From assembly GCA_036898135.1 (NCBI GenBank), contig CM072514.1:77816442-77880441 (forward strand): 64,000 nt of DNA, read 5' to 3'. A program made the position numbers and the translations under genes. The DNA comes from Oncomelania hupensis (taxonomy: Eukaryota > Mollusca > Gastropoda > Littorinimorpha > Pomatiopsidae). Below the pieces are notes generated by a model that made no database searches, had not been told where the DNA came from, and saw only the letters and a program-made list of their open reading frames with translations. Of this stretch, positions 1 through 11,570 are shown piece by piece. Positions within the stretch are counted from its first letter, which is position 1. The number at the start of each line of letters is the position of its first letter.

Positions 1-178
1 TTTATTTTGGGGAAAGCAAATCCGCTGTTTGTATGTAACGTCCTAGTAACAGAGAATGTTGTATAAACGTCGTACTTGTGAGCAAGCATGTATTAAAATC
101 CGTGTAATAGTCAAAGTAGAGAATTGTTTAAAGGGAATTTGTCAAGGTTCCTCGGTCACCCCTTCCCCCCCATTTTCT

Positions 179-215
179 CCCCCCCCCCCCCCACCATCTC
201 TACCACTCTCATTCT

Positions 216-285
<70 letters not shown>

Positions 286-323
286 TCTCTCTTTTTCTAT
301 TTCTTTTTCTCTCTTTCTCTCTT

Positions 324-359
<36 letters not shown>

Positions 360-383
360 ATTGTCTGTGTGTGTCTGTCTATT

Positions 384-416
<33 letters not shown>

Positions 417-440
417 GTCTCTGCCCCTCATCCAACTAAG
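179..440. repeat. poly-C and (CT)n/(GTCT)n simple repeat
   Basis: A short C run is followed by about 140 bp of nearly pure CT, then GTCT-type degenerate units. Long open frames here (Ser/Leu-rich) are artefacts of the dinucleotide repeat. Confidence 0.95.
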
Positions 441-547
441 CTTACTCACCACTCTCAGCCCCTTGAATGTAAAGTTTTATAAACATAGTGTATGCACACT
501 CTGAAATTCTATTGGCAGTTTGTGTGATAAAGAACCTGATAAGCGGA

Positions 548-640
548 ATTACACCAACACTCACACTCACACTCACTCTTTCTCTCTCTCTCCCTCTCTC
601 TCTCTCTCTTTCTCTCTGTATCTCTCTCTCGCCCCCGTCT
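548..640. repeat. (CA)n/(CT)n simple repeat
   Basis: CACT units grade into a CT array; nothing else is recognisable between the flanking repeats. Confidence 0.85.
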
Positions 641-849
641 TATTTCCCCTCCCCCCTCAGCTGTATCTACCTCCCCACTCCGTCATCTCTCCCTATCTTT
701 CCCGCATCGCATCTTCTTAATCTTATCATACTTCTTGAAATTTCTTTTTTTTTTCTTTTTTTTTCGGGGGAAGGGTAGGGAGTGAGGATACATGTTAATG
801 TTTTAAACCGAATTATCCTCAGTCCTCTATGAAATTATCCCGCCTCAAC

Positions 850-1685
850 TACCTTAAATGTCAAGAAAACTAAGGAACTGGTCATTGACTTTCGTAAAAA
901 CAACGCTCTCATTCCAGACCTTGTCATTGATGGTGTTACAGTCGAGAGAGTCACTCAATACAAATACCTGGGAACCATCATTGACGAGAAACTGAACTTC
1001 ACTGCAAACACACAGGCCATCCACAAAAAATGTCACTCTAGAATTTACTGCCTTCAAAAACTTCGAAATCTCCAAGTCAGTAGCCGCATCCTTCAGACCT
1101 TTTACTAAACTTCTTTTATTGAGTCCGTTCTTACCTTTTCTTTTATCTGCTGGTATGGAAGTTTGTGTGTAAAAAACAAAGGTGTGCTGGATCGAGTGGT
1201 GAAAGTCTGTGGGAGGGTTGTGGGAGTGAAACAAGAGAGTCTGCAGGTGTTGTATGAAAGACGTGTTGTGCGGAAAGCCAGTTGCTTTGTGCTGGATAGC
1301 ACTCATGTGCTTGCGCACCACTTCCAGCTCCTGCCTTCTGGTAGGCGCTACCAAACACCAAGGGTCAGAACTCTCAGAACGAAAAACAGTTTTATTCCAA
1401 AGGCTGTCTCATTACTTAATAAATGACATGTGTGTGTGTGCGTGCGTGTGTGTGAGTGTTTGTTTGACCAAAATAATTTCATTTAACATTTGCTGTCGTT
1501 TAATGTTAGCATGCATAAGTGTAATTATATTCATATGTGACTGTGCATTTTTATCCTCATTGTCATTATGATTGTTGTTATTATTATTGTGATGTTTATT
1601 CCTTGTTGATTGTGATTGTACACCACAATGTAATTTCTTGTAAAAGATAATAAAGTTGTCTTATCTTATTTTATCTTACCTTACC
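850..1685 (+). mobile_element. L2/Rex1-like LINE, 5'-truncated 3' fragment
   Basis: The plus strand reads as the C-terminal part of a non-LTR reverse transcriptase: LNVKKTKELVIDFR, then YKYLGTIID, then LRKAS-like and LLPSGRRY motifs, ending near 1425. An in-frame TAA at 1106-1108 breaks the frame, so the copy is dead. The catalytic FADD motif lies upstream of the truncation and is absent. The noncoding 3' end runs to an AATAAAG and a short TTATCTTA tail at about 1650-1685. The same C-terminal module occurs on the minus strand at 2665-3582, with different sequence and a different tail. Family assignment rests on the LLPSGRRYR-type C-terminus of the Rex1/L2 group. Confidence 0.8.
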
Positions 1686-1689
1686 TCCT

Positions 1690-1918
1690 TCCTTTCCAGT
1701 CCACCTTCACACCCACCATCAACTCTCCTCTCACCTCCCACCCCCTCATCTCCCGCCTTCCCCCTTTCTTCTCTCCTTCCCCTCTCCCCTATCCCCTCCC
1801 CTTCCCCTCTCCCTTCCCCTTCCCCTCTCCCCTTCCCCTCTTCCCTCCCATTCCCCTCTCCCCTCCCCTTCCCCTCCACTTCCCCTCTCCCTTCCCCTCT
1901 CCCCTCCCCTTCCCCTCG
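1690..1918. repeat. Pyrimidine minisatellite (CCCCTTCCCCTCTC-like)
   Basis: A strand-asymmetric C/T tract made of irregular CCCTTCCC and CTCTCC units. Such tracts can adopt triplex structures. No gene is present. Confidence 0.85.
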
Positions 1919-2032
1919 GACCGAAATCTCAAGTCGTACTTATTGCGTGCAAGTCTGCAGAAAGTCTTCAAATGTACACTATGAAACGTTGCTCAGCCCG
2001 AAACAAACCCTCCTTAAAAGGTTGAGAATGTA

Positions 2033-2112
2033 ACTGTAGATTATAGTCACACGACACCGGACCTTATAGGCGACTACTGGTCGCATTATTCTGACACCAG
2101 CGAACCAGTTCA
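2033..2112 (-). repeat. tRNA-derived SINE, 3' half (interrupted copy)
   Basis: Matches the 3' half of the tRNA SINE seen complete at 38552-38746 (GTAGATTATAGTCACACGAC then CCAGCGAACCAGTT). The rest of the same copy is at 3541-3662; a LINE has inserted between them. Confidence 0.8.
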
Positions 2113-3540
2113 AGTCAAGTCAAGTCAATATATTCTTTATTCCATCAAAGAGGAAAATTTGTTTTGCCACCAGGATACGCACTGTATAAAAACACATATG
2201 CCCACCACATACTCATCGTCATCCTATCATAACTTACAACCACAAAACCATATCACATGTGTACTAATACACTAATACAGTTTAGCACAAATTAAAATAA
2301 CACTATTCAATTTCTACAGCTATCATAACTAAGAGACAAAGTTAATAAATTGTATTAATACTACATATATATTATAGATATACACATACACACATACACA
2401 TACACACATATACACGCACACACACACACACCCATATATAAACATACCCACCCACATACACCTATACATACACATATATACACACATACACGCACACCCA
2501 CCCAAATACACACACATACACCACACACACGTACAAATATGCATATACATATAATTATGCAAGTTAGCAGCACAGTACATTGACAATTTAATTAGCGTAG
2601 ACATAATTATTGTAATTGCTTGACTGTATAGTTGACTCTAGCTAGAGCGTGCAGTAGGGCAGTGTTAACATCCGATGCACCAGCCGGAGCCAGAGGCAGC
2701 ATTCAGTCTACCCACTGCCATGGGAACAAAGCTGCGAGAGTACTTTGCCTTCTTGCATTTGATGGAGCGATACCGCCTGCCCGAGGGGAGCAGTTCAAAC
2801 TCCGCGTGCAATGGGTGGGAGCTGTCAGCAAAGACCGCATGCGCCTTGCGGAGCAGGGCTTTGTCTGTTATCTCAGAGATGAGGGGGACGGGGAGGCCAA
2901 TGATCTTTGAGGCCGTGTTTGAAATTTTCATCAACTTGTTTCTTTCAGTGACAGAGAGGAAGGGGTGGTATATACTACTGCAGTATGTGAGAAGGGGCTC
3001 TATGATGGAGCGATAGAGGTTGAGGAGCAGCTGGGGGTCCAGTTCGAGAGACCGCAGTCGGCGCAGCACATACAGCCTCTGCTGACACTTCCTCTGGACA
3101 GAAGTGACTTGCTCCTGGAAGTTGAGTGCAGAGTCGAGGATGAGGCCGAGGTAGCGGAAGGACTCCACTATCTCCACCTGCTCCTGCCCGATAATGACAG
3201 GCTGTACAGGCGGAGCGTCCCTTCTCGGGTCCACAACTAACTCTTTGGTCTTGATGACGTTGAGCTGCAGGTGGTGCTCTGAGCACCAGGCGGCGAACCT
3301 GTTGACAGTGGCCTGATATGTAGTCTCCGACTCAGCATCGGACATCAGGCCGAGGATGGCAGAGTCGTCAGCGAACTTGGAGCAAGAGCATTTATCACCC
3401 TCGCACTTGCAGCTGTTTGTGTAGGTAATGTACAAAAATGGGCTGAGCACACACCCCTGGGGGGCGCCCGTGTTTGTCGTCAACTCAGGCGAGAGCGTGA
3501 CCCCAGTCTCCCCGCCACCCGCCACCCGCACCCGCTGCCG
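2113..3540 (-). mobile_element. L2/Rex1-like LINE with long open RT C-terminal frame
   Basis: A minus-strand frame of about 290 residues (3582 down to 2665) is open. It contains TGAPQGCVLSP, the catalytic FADD (in SKFADDSAI), LNVIKTKELVVD, FRYLGLILD and LLPSGRRYRS, in the order expected from RT motif B to the C-terminus. The 5' half of ORF2 and any endonuclease are missing, a typical 5' truncation. The 3' UTR contains a (CA)n tract and ends in an AATAAAG-like signal plus a (TTGAC)n tail at 2113-2135. The element sits inside a tRNA SINE, so it inserted after that SINE. It cannot be autonomous. Confidence 0.88.
2375..2545. repeat. (CA)n/(TA)n microsatellite
   Basis: Interrupted ACAC and ATAT array within the 3' UTR of the minus-strand LINE. 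Confidence 0.9.
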
Positions 3541-3662
3541 TCTGATGGTAAGTTGATGGTAAGGGGAAAATAATATGGTCACACGTTGGCCAATCCGGGA
3601 TTCGAACCAGGTACCTTTCGCTTACTAGTAAGACGCTCTACCAACTGAGCTACCCGGCCCGA
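3541..3662 (-). repeat. tRNA-derived SINE, 5' head (interrupted copy)
   Basis: On the minus strand it reads CCGGGTAGCTCAGTTGGTAG (A box) and GGTTCGAATCCCGGATTGG (B box), followed by the family body. It is the 5' part of the SINE whose 3' half is at 2033-2112. The next ~400 bp (3663-4077) show nothing recognisable. Confidence 0.85.
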
Positions 3663-4077
3663 GGTGTCTCGGGTGACATTTAAACACCAGTTGTTTCTCC
3701 TTTCACACGTGATTAAAATCTAAAATGACGTTGGACATCGTGTCGCGTGAAGAAGGGTTTTAAAGGGACTTCCAACAACCGGGTTCCTTTGACGCATGAC
3801 CGATTCCCTGTAACTGAACTAATTTATGTATAAGGCTCGAGTGTTTCCACTCGGTTGTATTGATTTTTTTTTAAAGGAGAGTGAACAACAGCTTATTACA
3901 AGCCCCTTTTATCCCCATTTCATCGGACTAATAATACAGTACCCACACTAACTCGATGTATATAATACTATTACAAGAAAATTTCGTAAAACGCAGGTAG
4001 TGCATGGTTGTCTCGTTGAAAGAGTTTGACCGGGACGTTTATTGATAGCATCTTAGTGATAATCCTTGTAAGGTTGT

Positions 4078-4195
4078 ATTATTTATTATTATTTTAATTT
4101 TTATATAGCACTATTCCAGCTCAAGATCTGCTCAAGGCGCTGGCCTATATAGGGTTTAACTCAAGCCGCCCGAGGCGATGCTAGAAAGCTATCCT
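4078..4195 (-). repeat. SINE 3' tail of the GCGCTATATAAAT type
   Basis: On the minus strand it reads GCGCCTTGAGCAGATCTTGAG, then an AGTGCTATATAAA terminus and an AT-rich tail. The same module recurs at 5395, 22140, 33520 and 35640. Confidence 0.7.
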
Positions 4196-4477
4196 CCTTG
4201 GAATGAGGGAATGATATAAAAGATCAATCTCCTCATCTTTTCTGTGATGCCGGTGGCTGGCATTTGCGTGGAATTGCGCCGTAAATACAAGTGACCATTC
4301 CTCGCTGTGTTCTCAGGCTGCAGCTCGTCAGTATATCAGCTGGGTGGGGTGAAAAATCAAGGGACTGATTGTCCAAAGCCATTAGAACACGCCTGAATGA
4401 AGTCCTCAGGAAGATTTTTAAAAAAAAATCTTCATTCAAAAAAAGAAAAAAGGAATTCACAATTTAGCTGGAGATTG

Positions 4478-4542
4478 TGGGTGTGTAGGTGTGTGTGTGT
4501 GTGTGTGTGAGTGTGTGTGTGCGTGCGTGTGTGTGTGTGTGT
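4478..4542. repeat. (GT)n microsatellite
   Basis: About 65 bp of GT with a few substitutions. Confidence 0.95.
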
Positions 4543-4750
4543 TTTAAAGTTAGATTGACTGCATCCAACATCATGCATTATTAAGAGAGGGAGGAAACTA
4601 GAGTACCCTTTGAAACCTCTCGGTGACTTGATAAGCTCCATACCTAAAGTTGAAGTATTTTAAATGTATTTCTTTTCCGACTGTTGTAATAGCGATCTCT
4701 TCAGATCGCCGCGCTTTGAAGCATTGAAGAAATAGCGCGTGGTAACATCC

Positions 4751-4751
<1 letters not shown>

Positions 4752-4817
<66 letters not shown>
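4752..4817. repeat. (AGT)n microsatellite
   Basis: About 22 uninterrupted AGT units. Confidence 0.97.
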
Positions 4818-4824
4818 TGCCCTC

Positions 4825-4905
4825 TGCGTGGATCGAACCCTGTCCACCCTTCCATTCGGCACTATGAGCTTCAGCATTGACGACTAGCAGTCCACCTCGA
4901 CGCTA
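4825..4905 (-). repeat. Possible degenerate tRNA-like SINE head
   Basis: The minus strand contains GGGTTCGATCCACGC, resembling a pol III B box, upstream of a weak A-box region. It cannot be folded into a convincing tRNA by eye. It is most likely an old SINE fragment. Confidence 0.35.
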
Positions 4906-5299
4906 AAAATGCCAATGCTATATAAGTTACCAACCAACCACGGATAACCTTGTTGATGGACATTTATTTAGACCGTGTCTTTGTAGTATGACTCAAACAG
5001 TCACAGTTCTTCTAAACCTATTACACTAACAGAACGGCATAACCCAGTCTAATGTCAAAATATTTTCTTAAACCCGCTGGCCTTGCTGAGAGACTGCAGG
5101 GGCTGTGTGACCCAATCCAATGTCAGGATGAAAGGGGCACATTTAAGTTTGACGCTCACACCCACCATTGGCGATATGGCAGACGGGGATAGCCATTCCA
5201 AAGAAGAGAGGGAGGGGTCCTAAATTACCACTGAACCACCGGAGCAATTATACTGCTAAGAACAGGGAAAATTTGACACTTTTTCTCTCGCCAACTACG

Positions 5300-5375
5300 G
5301 AATTCCAACTTGGGTCTTCGTTGTAGCAGGCGGACGCTCTACCACTGACCTACGGCAGCGAGGCTAATCCAATGT
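5300..5375 (-). repeat. Degenerate tRNA-like SINE head
   Basis: The minus strand reads GTAGGTCAGTGGTAGAGCG, a good A box, followed 40 bp later by a decayed B box (AAGTTGGAATTCC). Confidence 0.5.
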
Positions 5376-5392
5376 TAAACGCGTTGTTACAT

Positions 5393-5595
5393 GTATTTAT
5401 TTATTTATTTATTTATTTATTTCATCAATCATATATAGCGCTTTTCCAGCTCAAGAGGAGCTTAAGGCACTGGTCGATACAGGATCTAACTGAAGCCATC
5501 CGAGGCGCCCACCTGCAGCCTTTGGGCGCATAGTCTAAGGCCCAGACGACTGGGCACAATCCTTGGTGATCGGGCATGGGAAGAAGGGGCCTAAA
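5393..5595 (-). repeat. Composite SINE body and GCGCTATATA tail
   Basis: An (ATTT)n tail at 5393-5425 is followed, on the minus strand, by AAAAGCGCTATATATG, the GAGCTGGAAA module and the upstream SINE body. It aligns by eye with 22140-22330. Confidence 0.7.
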
Positions 5596-5896
5596 CCATC
5601 GGCCCTGTTGAAAGATTATGGAGCTTGTAATTTAAAAAAACAAAACAACAAAAACACTCTTTAAACCGTTGTCATTCTTTCTCGAAATAGCACATGAATT
5701 CCTCTTGACATCACAAATAAAACGGGACCACACTAAGTTTGTTTATTCAACCTGCGCACACAAGAATCAACAACAAAAACGTCAACAATAATGGAGTCGA
5801 CAAATAACGGTGGCTACGTGAATGTCAAAACGCAAAGCTAATGGAGTTCGCTCTGTCCACCTCCCCACCCTCTTCTCTTCCACCTCAGCACATTCC

Positions 5897-6481
5897 ACTA
5901 CATTACATTACATTACATTATTATTGCTTTAGGTCCAGCGGACTCTTCCGAGCCAAATCAGGACCAGACAACCCCTGATCCGCATAAAAGATCTGCTGAA
6001 ACAACCCTAGTGGTAAAACTGAAAGCTCTCCACCAGCCAGTCACTTTACAATAAGGACATCCCACGCAGGGGACGCTGAGGCTGCACTATAATTTATCGA
6101 ACCCCCGTTTACAAAAACAAAATAGAATACAATTATCATTATAAATTATTAACAAAACACATACATATAAAATGCCTACATTGCTAAATAATAACGTCAT
6201 AGGAAGCCCTAGTGACCACCTGGCAGAAAGCGTCCAATATTCCCAAGCTGATCCAACAGACCTCATACACAAATAAGGAGACTTGTCCCGGAAGAGTTTT
6301 CAAGAAAAAAAGGTACGTGACTGGTCTAGCGAAGAAGAAGATAGTACAGCAGATTGAAAGAAAAGAGCAGGAATGAGAAAGAGCAAATGAGAAAGACAGC
6401 GACAGTGGGAATTTAAAGCACAAAATTTCCAAAAAGTGGGGATACTATTTATACTGAAACCCCCGGCACCCCAACGGGGGT
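5897..6481 (-). mobile_element. TGTAA-tailed ~570 bp retroposon, copy 1
   Basis: A full-length copy read on the minus strand. Its 5' end is ACCCCCGTTGGGGTGCCGGG, followed by TATAAATA, an AT-rich middle, the GGCTGGTGGAGAGC block and a (TGTAA)n 3' tail. It is flanked by a perfect 9 bp TSD, GCACATTCC, at 5888-5896 and 6482-6490. No protein domain is recognisable, so it is non-autonomous. Confidence 0.9.
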
Positions 6482-6655
6482 GCACATTCCCCTAAAATAG
6501 CTCGTCAATAGTCTTTGGTCAGAAGAGTGGAACAACGCAAAGTGCACTAGGAGCTACTAAGGTTGGTTAACTACACATTGTTCCTAGTTAGTGTTTTCGT
6601 TTCGGTCCAACGACTGCGCTTAGTGGATAATTACAATTCACTTTCTGACCGTTTC

Positions 6656-7417
6656 TATGACGGCCTACTAGCGCCAAAACCTGATAATTACAAACATCAT
6701 GGGATAATTACAATTATTAGGGGATACTTACAATTATCGTGTAAAAATTATAAATATCTTCGCGTAATCATCTTTAATTTTCAGTTTTCGCTCTAGCAAT
6801 CCGCCTTGAAATGCGCCAAAACCAAAAATTGTAATTATCACATATTAATTACAATTTTCACTTCATAATTACCATTTTTACGTAATCATGCTTAATTCTG
6901 AATAAGGCGGCTGACTAGAGCCAACACGTGCATTTACAGGTATCAGTGATAATAGTAATTGACATGTGTTCTGTGTAATTCACATTATGACGGCTCACTA
7001 GCGCCAAAACCTGATAATTACAAATATCATGTGATAATTACCAATATCAAGACATATTTACAATTAACACGTAAAAATTGTAATTATCCAGTGAAAATTA
7101 CACTTTTCAGTTTTGGCCCATTTCCAGACAGATTGCTAGAGCCCAAGCTGAAAATTAAACATGATCAGGCGAAAATCATTGTAATTTTTCAATGATAATG
7201 GTAATTATCCCTTGATAATTGTTATTTTCCTATGGTAATTATATCATGATATTTGTAATTATCAGGTTTTGGCGCTAGAAAGGCGTGGCAAATACTGATA
7301 ATTATTAATTAACACTGTGTATTACCGATATCTCTGTAAATTACACAGACCACGTGTTACTTTCAATTATCTCGTGATACTGGTAACTCTCGGTTTTGGC
7401 GCTAGTAGGCCGTCATA
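6656..7417. mobile_element. TIR element built from TGATAATTAC palindromes (nested or tandem)
   Basis: The left end is TATGACGGCCTACTAGCGCC and the right end is its reverse complement, followed by internal AAAACC. The interior is dozens of variants of TGATAATTAC and GTAATTATCA. Further internal copies of the terminal motif occur at about 6790, 6905, 6986, 7125 and 7266, implying nested or serially duplicated units. CGTTTCT flanks both sides (about 6649-6655 and 7418-7424), a likely 6-7 bp TSD. No coding capacity was seen. Confidence 0.7.
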
Positions 7418-7494
7418 CGTTTCTCTTTTCCACGCACACCCACACACCCTCCCACACACCTGCACACCATTTTAGCATGCCGCTACCAACACTT

Positions 7495-8130
7495 CATAAC
7501 CCGCTACAGCGTGTATTGAAAGAGGAAACTGTTGTTCGTAATACCATGTGTTTGCTCTTGTGTGAAAACAATGATTTTTGTCCTCGTATGAAAGCAAAGA
7601 TTCTGTTCTTGTATAAAAGTTTTTGTTGTTATTGTTGTTGTTGTTGTAGGAAACATTTCACAAAGCACAGCCCTTTATACTAGTGAAAGGAAATTCTTCA
7701 GAAGAAAACACAATAGCTGGTACATGGTATTGAAAAGGAATGTTCCATTAAAAAAAAAACAGGTTTTTTGCTCTTGTATGAAAGAGTTAACGAAACACAA
7801 CGATTTGTACTAGTGACAAGAATTTACTGAGACGAAAACGATGTTTTGTGTTCTCGTAGGTAACAATTCCAAAAACCAGAACAGTTTATACTAGTGAAAG
7901 GAAATTCATCAGAAAAAAAAACAAACAAAAACCTTGCAGTAACTTGTATTCAAATAAAAAACTATTTAAGAAAACAAACAATGTTTTTTTTATTTGTTCT
8001 TGTATGGATGTTTTTTTTTTAAATTTGTTCTTGTATCAAACAAATCACCATACACAATAATTATATAGCTTGTATAGAAAGTTGAACTTGTTCAGAAGAA
8101 AATAATGTTTTTGTTGTTGTAGGTATGTAT
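7495..8130. repeat. Degenerate ~110-120 bp tandem repeat
   Basis: The motifs TTCTTGTATGAAAG and TTTATACTAGTGAAAGGAAA recur in the same order four to five times with heavy divergence and indels. No gene is visible, and 8131-8990 shows only an (AAT)n tract at 8556-8578. Confidence 0.55.
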
Positions 8131-8994
8131 TTACTATTAAGCACACAAAACATCGAGAGCTTTAAACATGATGTATGTAGTGGTTCTGAGCAAGCAGTTA
8201 TCTATTTTAATGTGAAAAAAAGTAATCTAAAGCTTTAAAAAAAATGGACAGGAGCAGTACAAAGTCGGAGATGTATTTATTTCTTCGCCTACAAGAGATG
8301 TGAATATTAACCAAATGAATGAAAATGATATAAAATGCAGTTTGATCGCACGGCACGTTTGACTCGCTGTGATCGTGTTATGGCTATGATCATATAATAT
8401 GTTTATTTCACAGTTTTTATCGTCCTTGCTACGATGAATATTCACAATGATTCATACAAAAACAACTCAACACACACCCCTATTTTCATTCTGGAAAACC
8501 ATATTTTTTTCCCAAGTGCAGATAGGCCTAAATGGTTAAGATCATCATTAAAAAATAATAATAATAATAATAATAATAACATCAACACGCAAATCGTGAA
8601 TAAGGCGAATAATATGATAGCGTACTCAACCTATTCTTTTTTTTCATGAATTTGAATTTTTAAGGCCATGTCCATCTCGCATGTAAAAGATTTAGAGGAC
8701 TTTTGTTTTGTTAGGAACGAGGGGAAGGAAGGGGAGAGTACTTTAACCAACCTCCCTCTTCACTCTCTCTCTCCTCCCCCCCCCCTTCCCCTAGTACTTC
8801 CGGCCACATACTCACACACTTCCTCTTGGCTTTTAGGCTTGGTAACCTTTTCCAGTGCAAGATAGGCTTAGTTAAAACTTACACATCCCTTTTTTTCAAT
8901 GTCTAATGCACTGACGATTGTTATGCTCTTATTCATCTTTTATGTGGGGATTTAGGGGATTTTTTTTAAGAGAGAGAGAGAAGGAAGGGAAGGA

Positions 8995-9542
8995 GGGTGA
9001 TAATGATACATGATAATTACAAATTTCACTTGATAATGATAATTTTCACGTGTTCATGCTTAATTCTGGTAAGACGGCTTACTAGCGTCAAAACCTGCAA
9101 AACTTATATGTATCAGTGATAATTGTAATTAACACGTGTTCTGTGTAATTCACAGAGATACCGGTAATTCACAGTGTTAATTACTAATTTTCTGTTTTGG
9201 CCACGCTTTACTAGGGCCAAAACCCCAGGCGTGCTGGGAACAGTGCCTCTGCCGCGCATGCGCATCGCGTATCGAACCGCGCATGCTCATCTTGATATTT
9301 ATAATTTTCAGTGATAATTGTAATTATCGCCTGATAATTGTAATTATCTTTTGATAATTGTAATTATCTCATGATATTTGTAATTATCAGGTTTGGGCGC
9401 TAGGAAAGCGTGGCAAATACTGATAATTATTAATTAACACTGCGGATTACCGATATCTCTGTAAATTACACAGAACACGTGATAATTTTAATTATCTCGT
9501 GATAATGGTAACTCTCGGTTTTGGCGCTAGTAGGCCGTCATA
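8995..9542. mobile_element. TGATAATTAC-palindrome element, second copy
   Basis: Same composition as 6656-7417, with internal AGCGCCAAAACC-like motifs and a clean right terminus GGCGCTAGTAGGCCGTCATA at 9523-9542. The left terminus is unclear. A GCGCATGCGC-rich patch lies at 9255-9290. Confidence 0.65.
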
Positions 9543-10713
9543 CACTGGACCCCCTTGCGCTGTCGCGCTCTCTTTTAAAAGATACCTTCATGAAGACGCA
9601 GACAGACCTACTTGATAATCTTTATCTCTTCGTTAATTATTTTATCGGTTGAATTTTTTTGTTTCTTCTCAAGCTCGTGTCCATCTTTTTCTCTTTTTTA
9701 ATGTGGGAAGTTTAAGAGAATTGAGGGCAAGAGATGCGAGGATAAGAAGGGAGATGGGGGGGGGGGGGGGTGTGAGGTGAATTTGTGGTACCAATAGCCT
9801 GGTCCAATTTCACTTTCTTTCTTAGGCCTACTACCTTGTTGTTAGGCCTACTGAATAGACTACTTTTTCCACAATTTTAATTTTTATTTATAAAATGTCC
9901 ATTTACCAGTCACAAAACGAGACTACATATCTTTATTGTATACGACGTGTATGTGTTCCGGGCTGAGTTCTCATTTATCTTTCTTTGATGTGGGGATTTG
10001 GGGGATTAGGGGGGGGGGGGTAGAGGGAAGATATATGAGAGGGGGAATGTCACGTGGGGGATATGGAGGGGGGATATACAAACTGCCATGGACCATCCCC
10101 GCGTTTAATTCTTGGTTTCCCTTTTTTAAATGCAGATGAGATAAGCCTACGTAATAAATGTCTACAGCTTTTAATTCCTTTCATTTCGTTTTACTTGTTT
10201 AACATGTGGGTGATGTGACTCATCTTTATGTTGGGATTGTAGAAGTGTAGAAGTAGAGTGGGAATTTCCCATAGGCCTAACCATCAAGATTATTTGCATT
10301 GAACATAGGCCTACTATAATACACGTACGTGTGTTTGTCCGAGTAGCATAATCTGTACGCCATACTTGTATTCCCATGTTTGTCAGCGTGCGTGTAGGTG
10401 TGTATGGATGGATGGATGAGTATATGTGATCGATCGGATGCTTGCTTGCGTGCATTTAAATTAACGCCTGACATAATTCCTTCTAAGAAGTTACAAAGAT
10501 TTGTTTGAATTGAATTGAATGCAGGATGGTTGAAAAGTAACTCTTTAGTAAACATTGTTTATAACTTTCGTAAATGAGACTGCATTTGTATCAAATTAAA
10601 CGTAGTTTTATCCTTACAGTGATGGAACGTAATCCGATTCACTGATTTCATCTCACAGTGACGAGAACAGCCCCAAAATGTCCCGTTACCTGACACAGCT
10701 TGAACGAGCTTAG
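9543..10713. other. No recognisable feature except a dispersed repeat
   Basis: No gene was seen. Positions 10529-10700 (GGTTGAAAAGTAAC onward, to a CACAGTGACG block) resemble 24030-24190, so an uncharacterised dispersed repeat is present. G-rich runs occur at 9760 and 10010. Confidence 0.5.
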
Positions 10714-11307
10714 TTAGTTAGTTAGTCATTGTTTATAGGGTCCAGCGGTCTGCAGAGAGCCAAATCAGGACCATAACTTGGTTGAAAGAGGACTCACCCC
10801 CGATCCTTATAAAAGATCTGCTGAAACAACCCTAATGGTAACACTGAAGGTATTCCACCAGCCGGTCACTTTACAATAAAGGAATCTCATGCAGGGGAGG
10901 CTGATGCTGTACTCTAATTTATCGAACCCACGTTTACAAGCACAAAAATAGAATATAAACATCATTATAAAATATTAAACACATACATATAAAATGTTAC
11001 ATTGCTAAATAATAATGCCATAGAAAGCCCTAGTGACCATTTGGCAGAAAGCGTCCAATATCCCCAAACTGATCCAACAGACCCATACACAAATGAGGAG
11101 TTTTTGAGGGTTTTCAAGAAAAAAGGTAAGTGACTGGTCTAGCGAAGACGATAGTAGATGGATAGAACAGATTAGGAATGAGAAAGAACAAATAAGAGTG
11201 ATATAAACAGTGGTAGTTTAAAGAACTCAATTTCCACAAAGTGGGGATACTATTTATTAAAAAAAAAACGGCATCCCGACGGGAAGGGGAGGGAAGGGGG
11301 AGGGGGG
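10714..11307 (-). mobile_element. TGTAA-type retroposon, (TAAC)n-tailed subfamily
   Basis: Aligns with the 570 bp retroposon, but its 3' tail is (AACTA)n and it carries an extra block reading, on the minus strand, GTCCTCTTTCAACC. It is flanked by a near-perfect 12 bp TSD, GAACGAGCTTAG (10702-10713) versus GAACGACCTTAG (11308-11319). Confidence 0.8.
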
Positions 11308-11570
11308 GAACGACCTTAGCTGACATTAGACCTATGACATAAGAAGACTGAAGACACTGTCAGGCGTCGACCCATTATAGCCTGCCCTCGTCACATAGAG
11401 ATAAAATCAAATATAAGCCATTAAAGTCTACCACGATGACGATCACAATACAAGTTATTTCATGCAAATTCATTACTATCTACAACAGTTATCTGCCCTG
11501 TTTAATAGGGAGTTACTTTTCAACCACTTTAAGCGCTCATCAGAAACAATTAACAGTGACTACCTTACAT

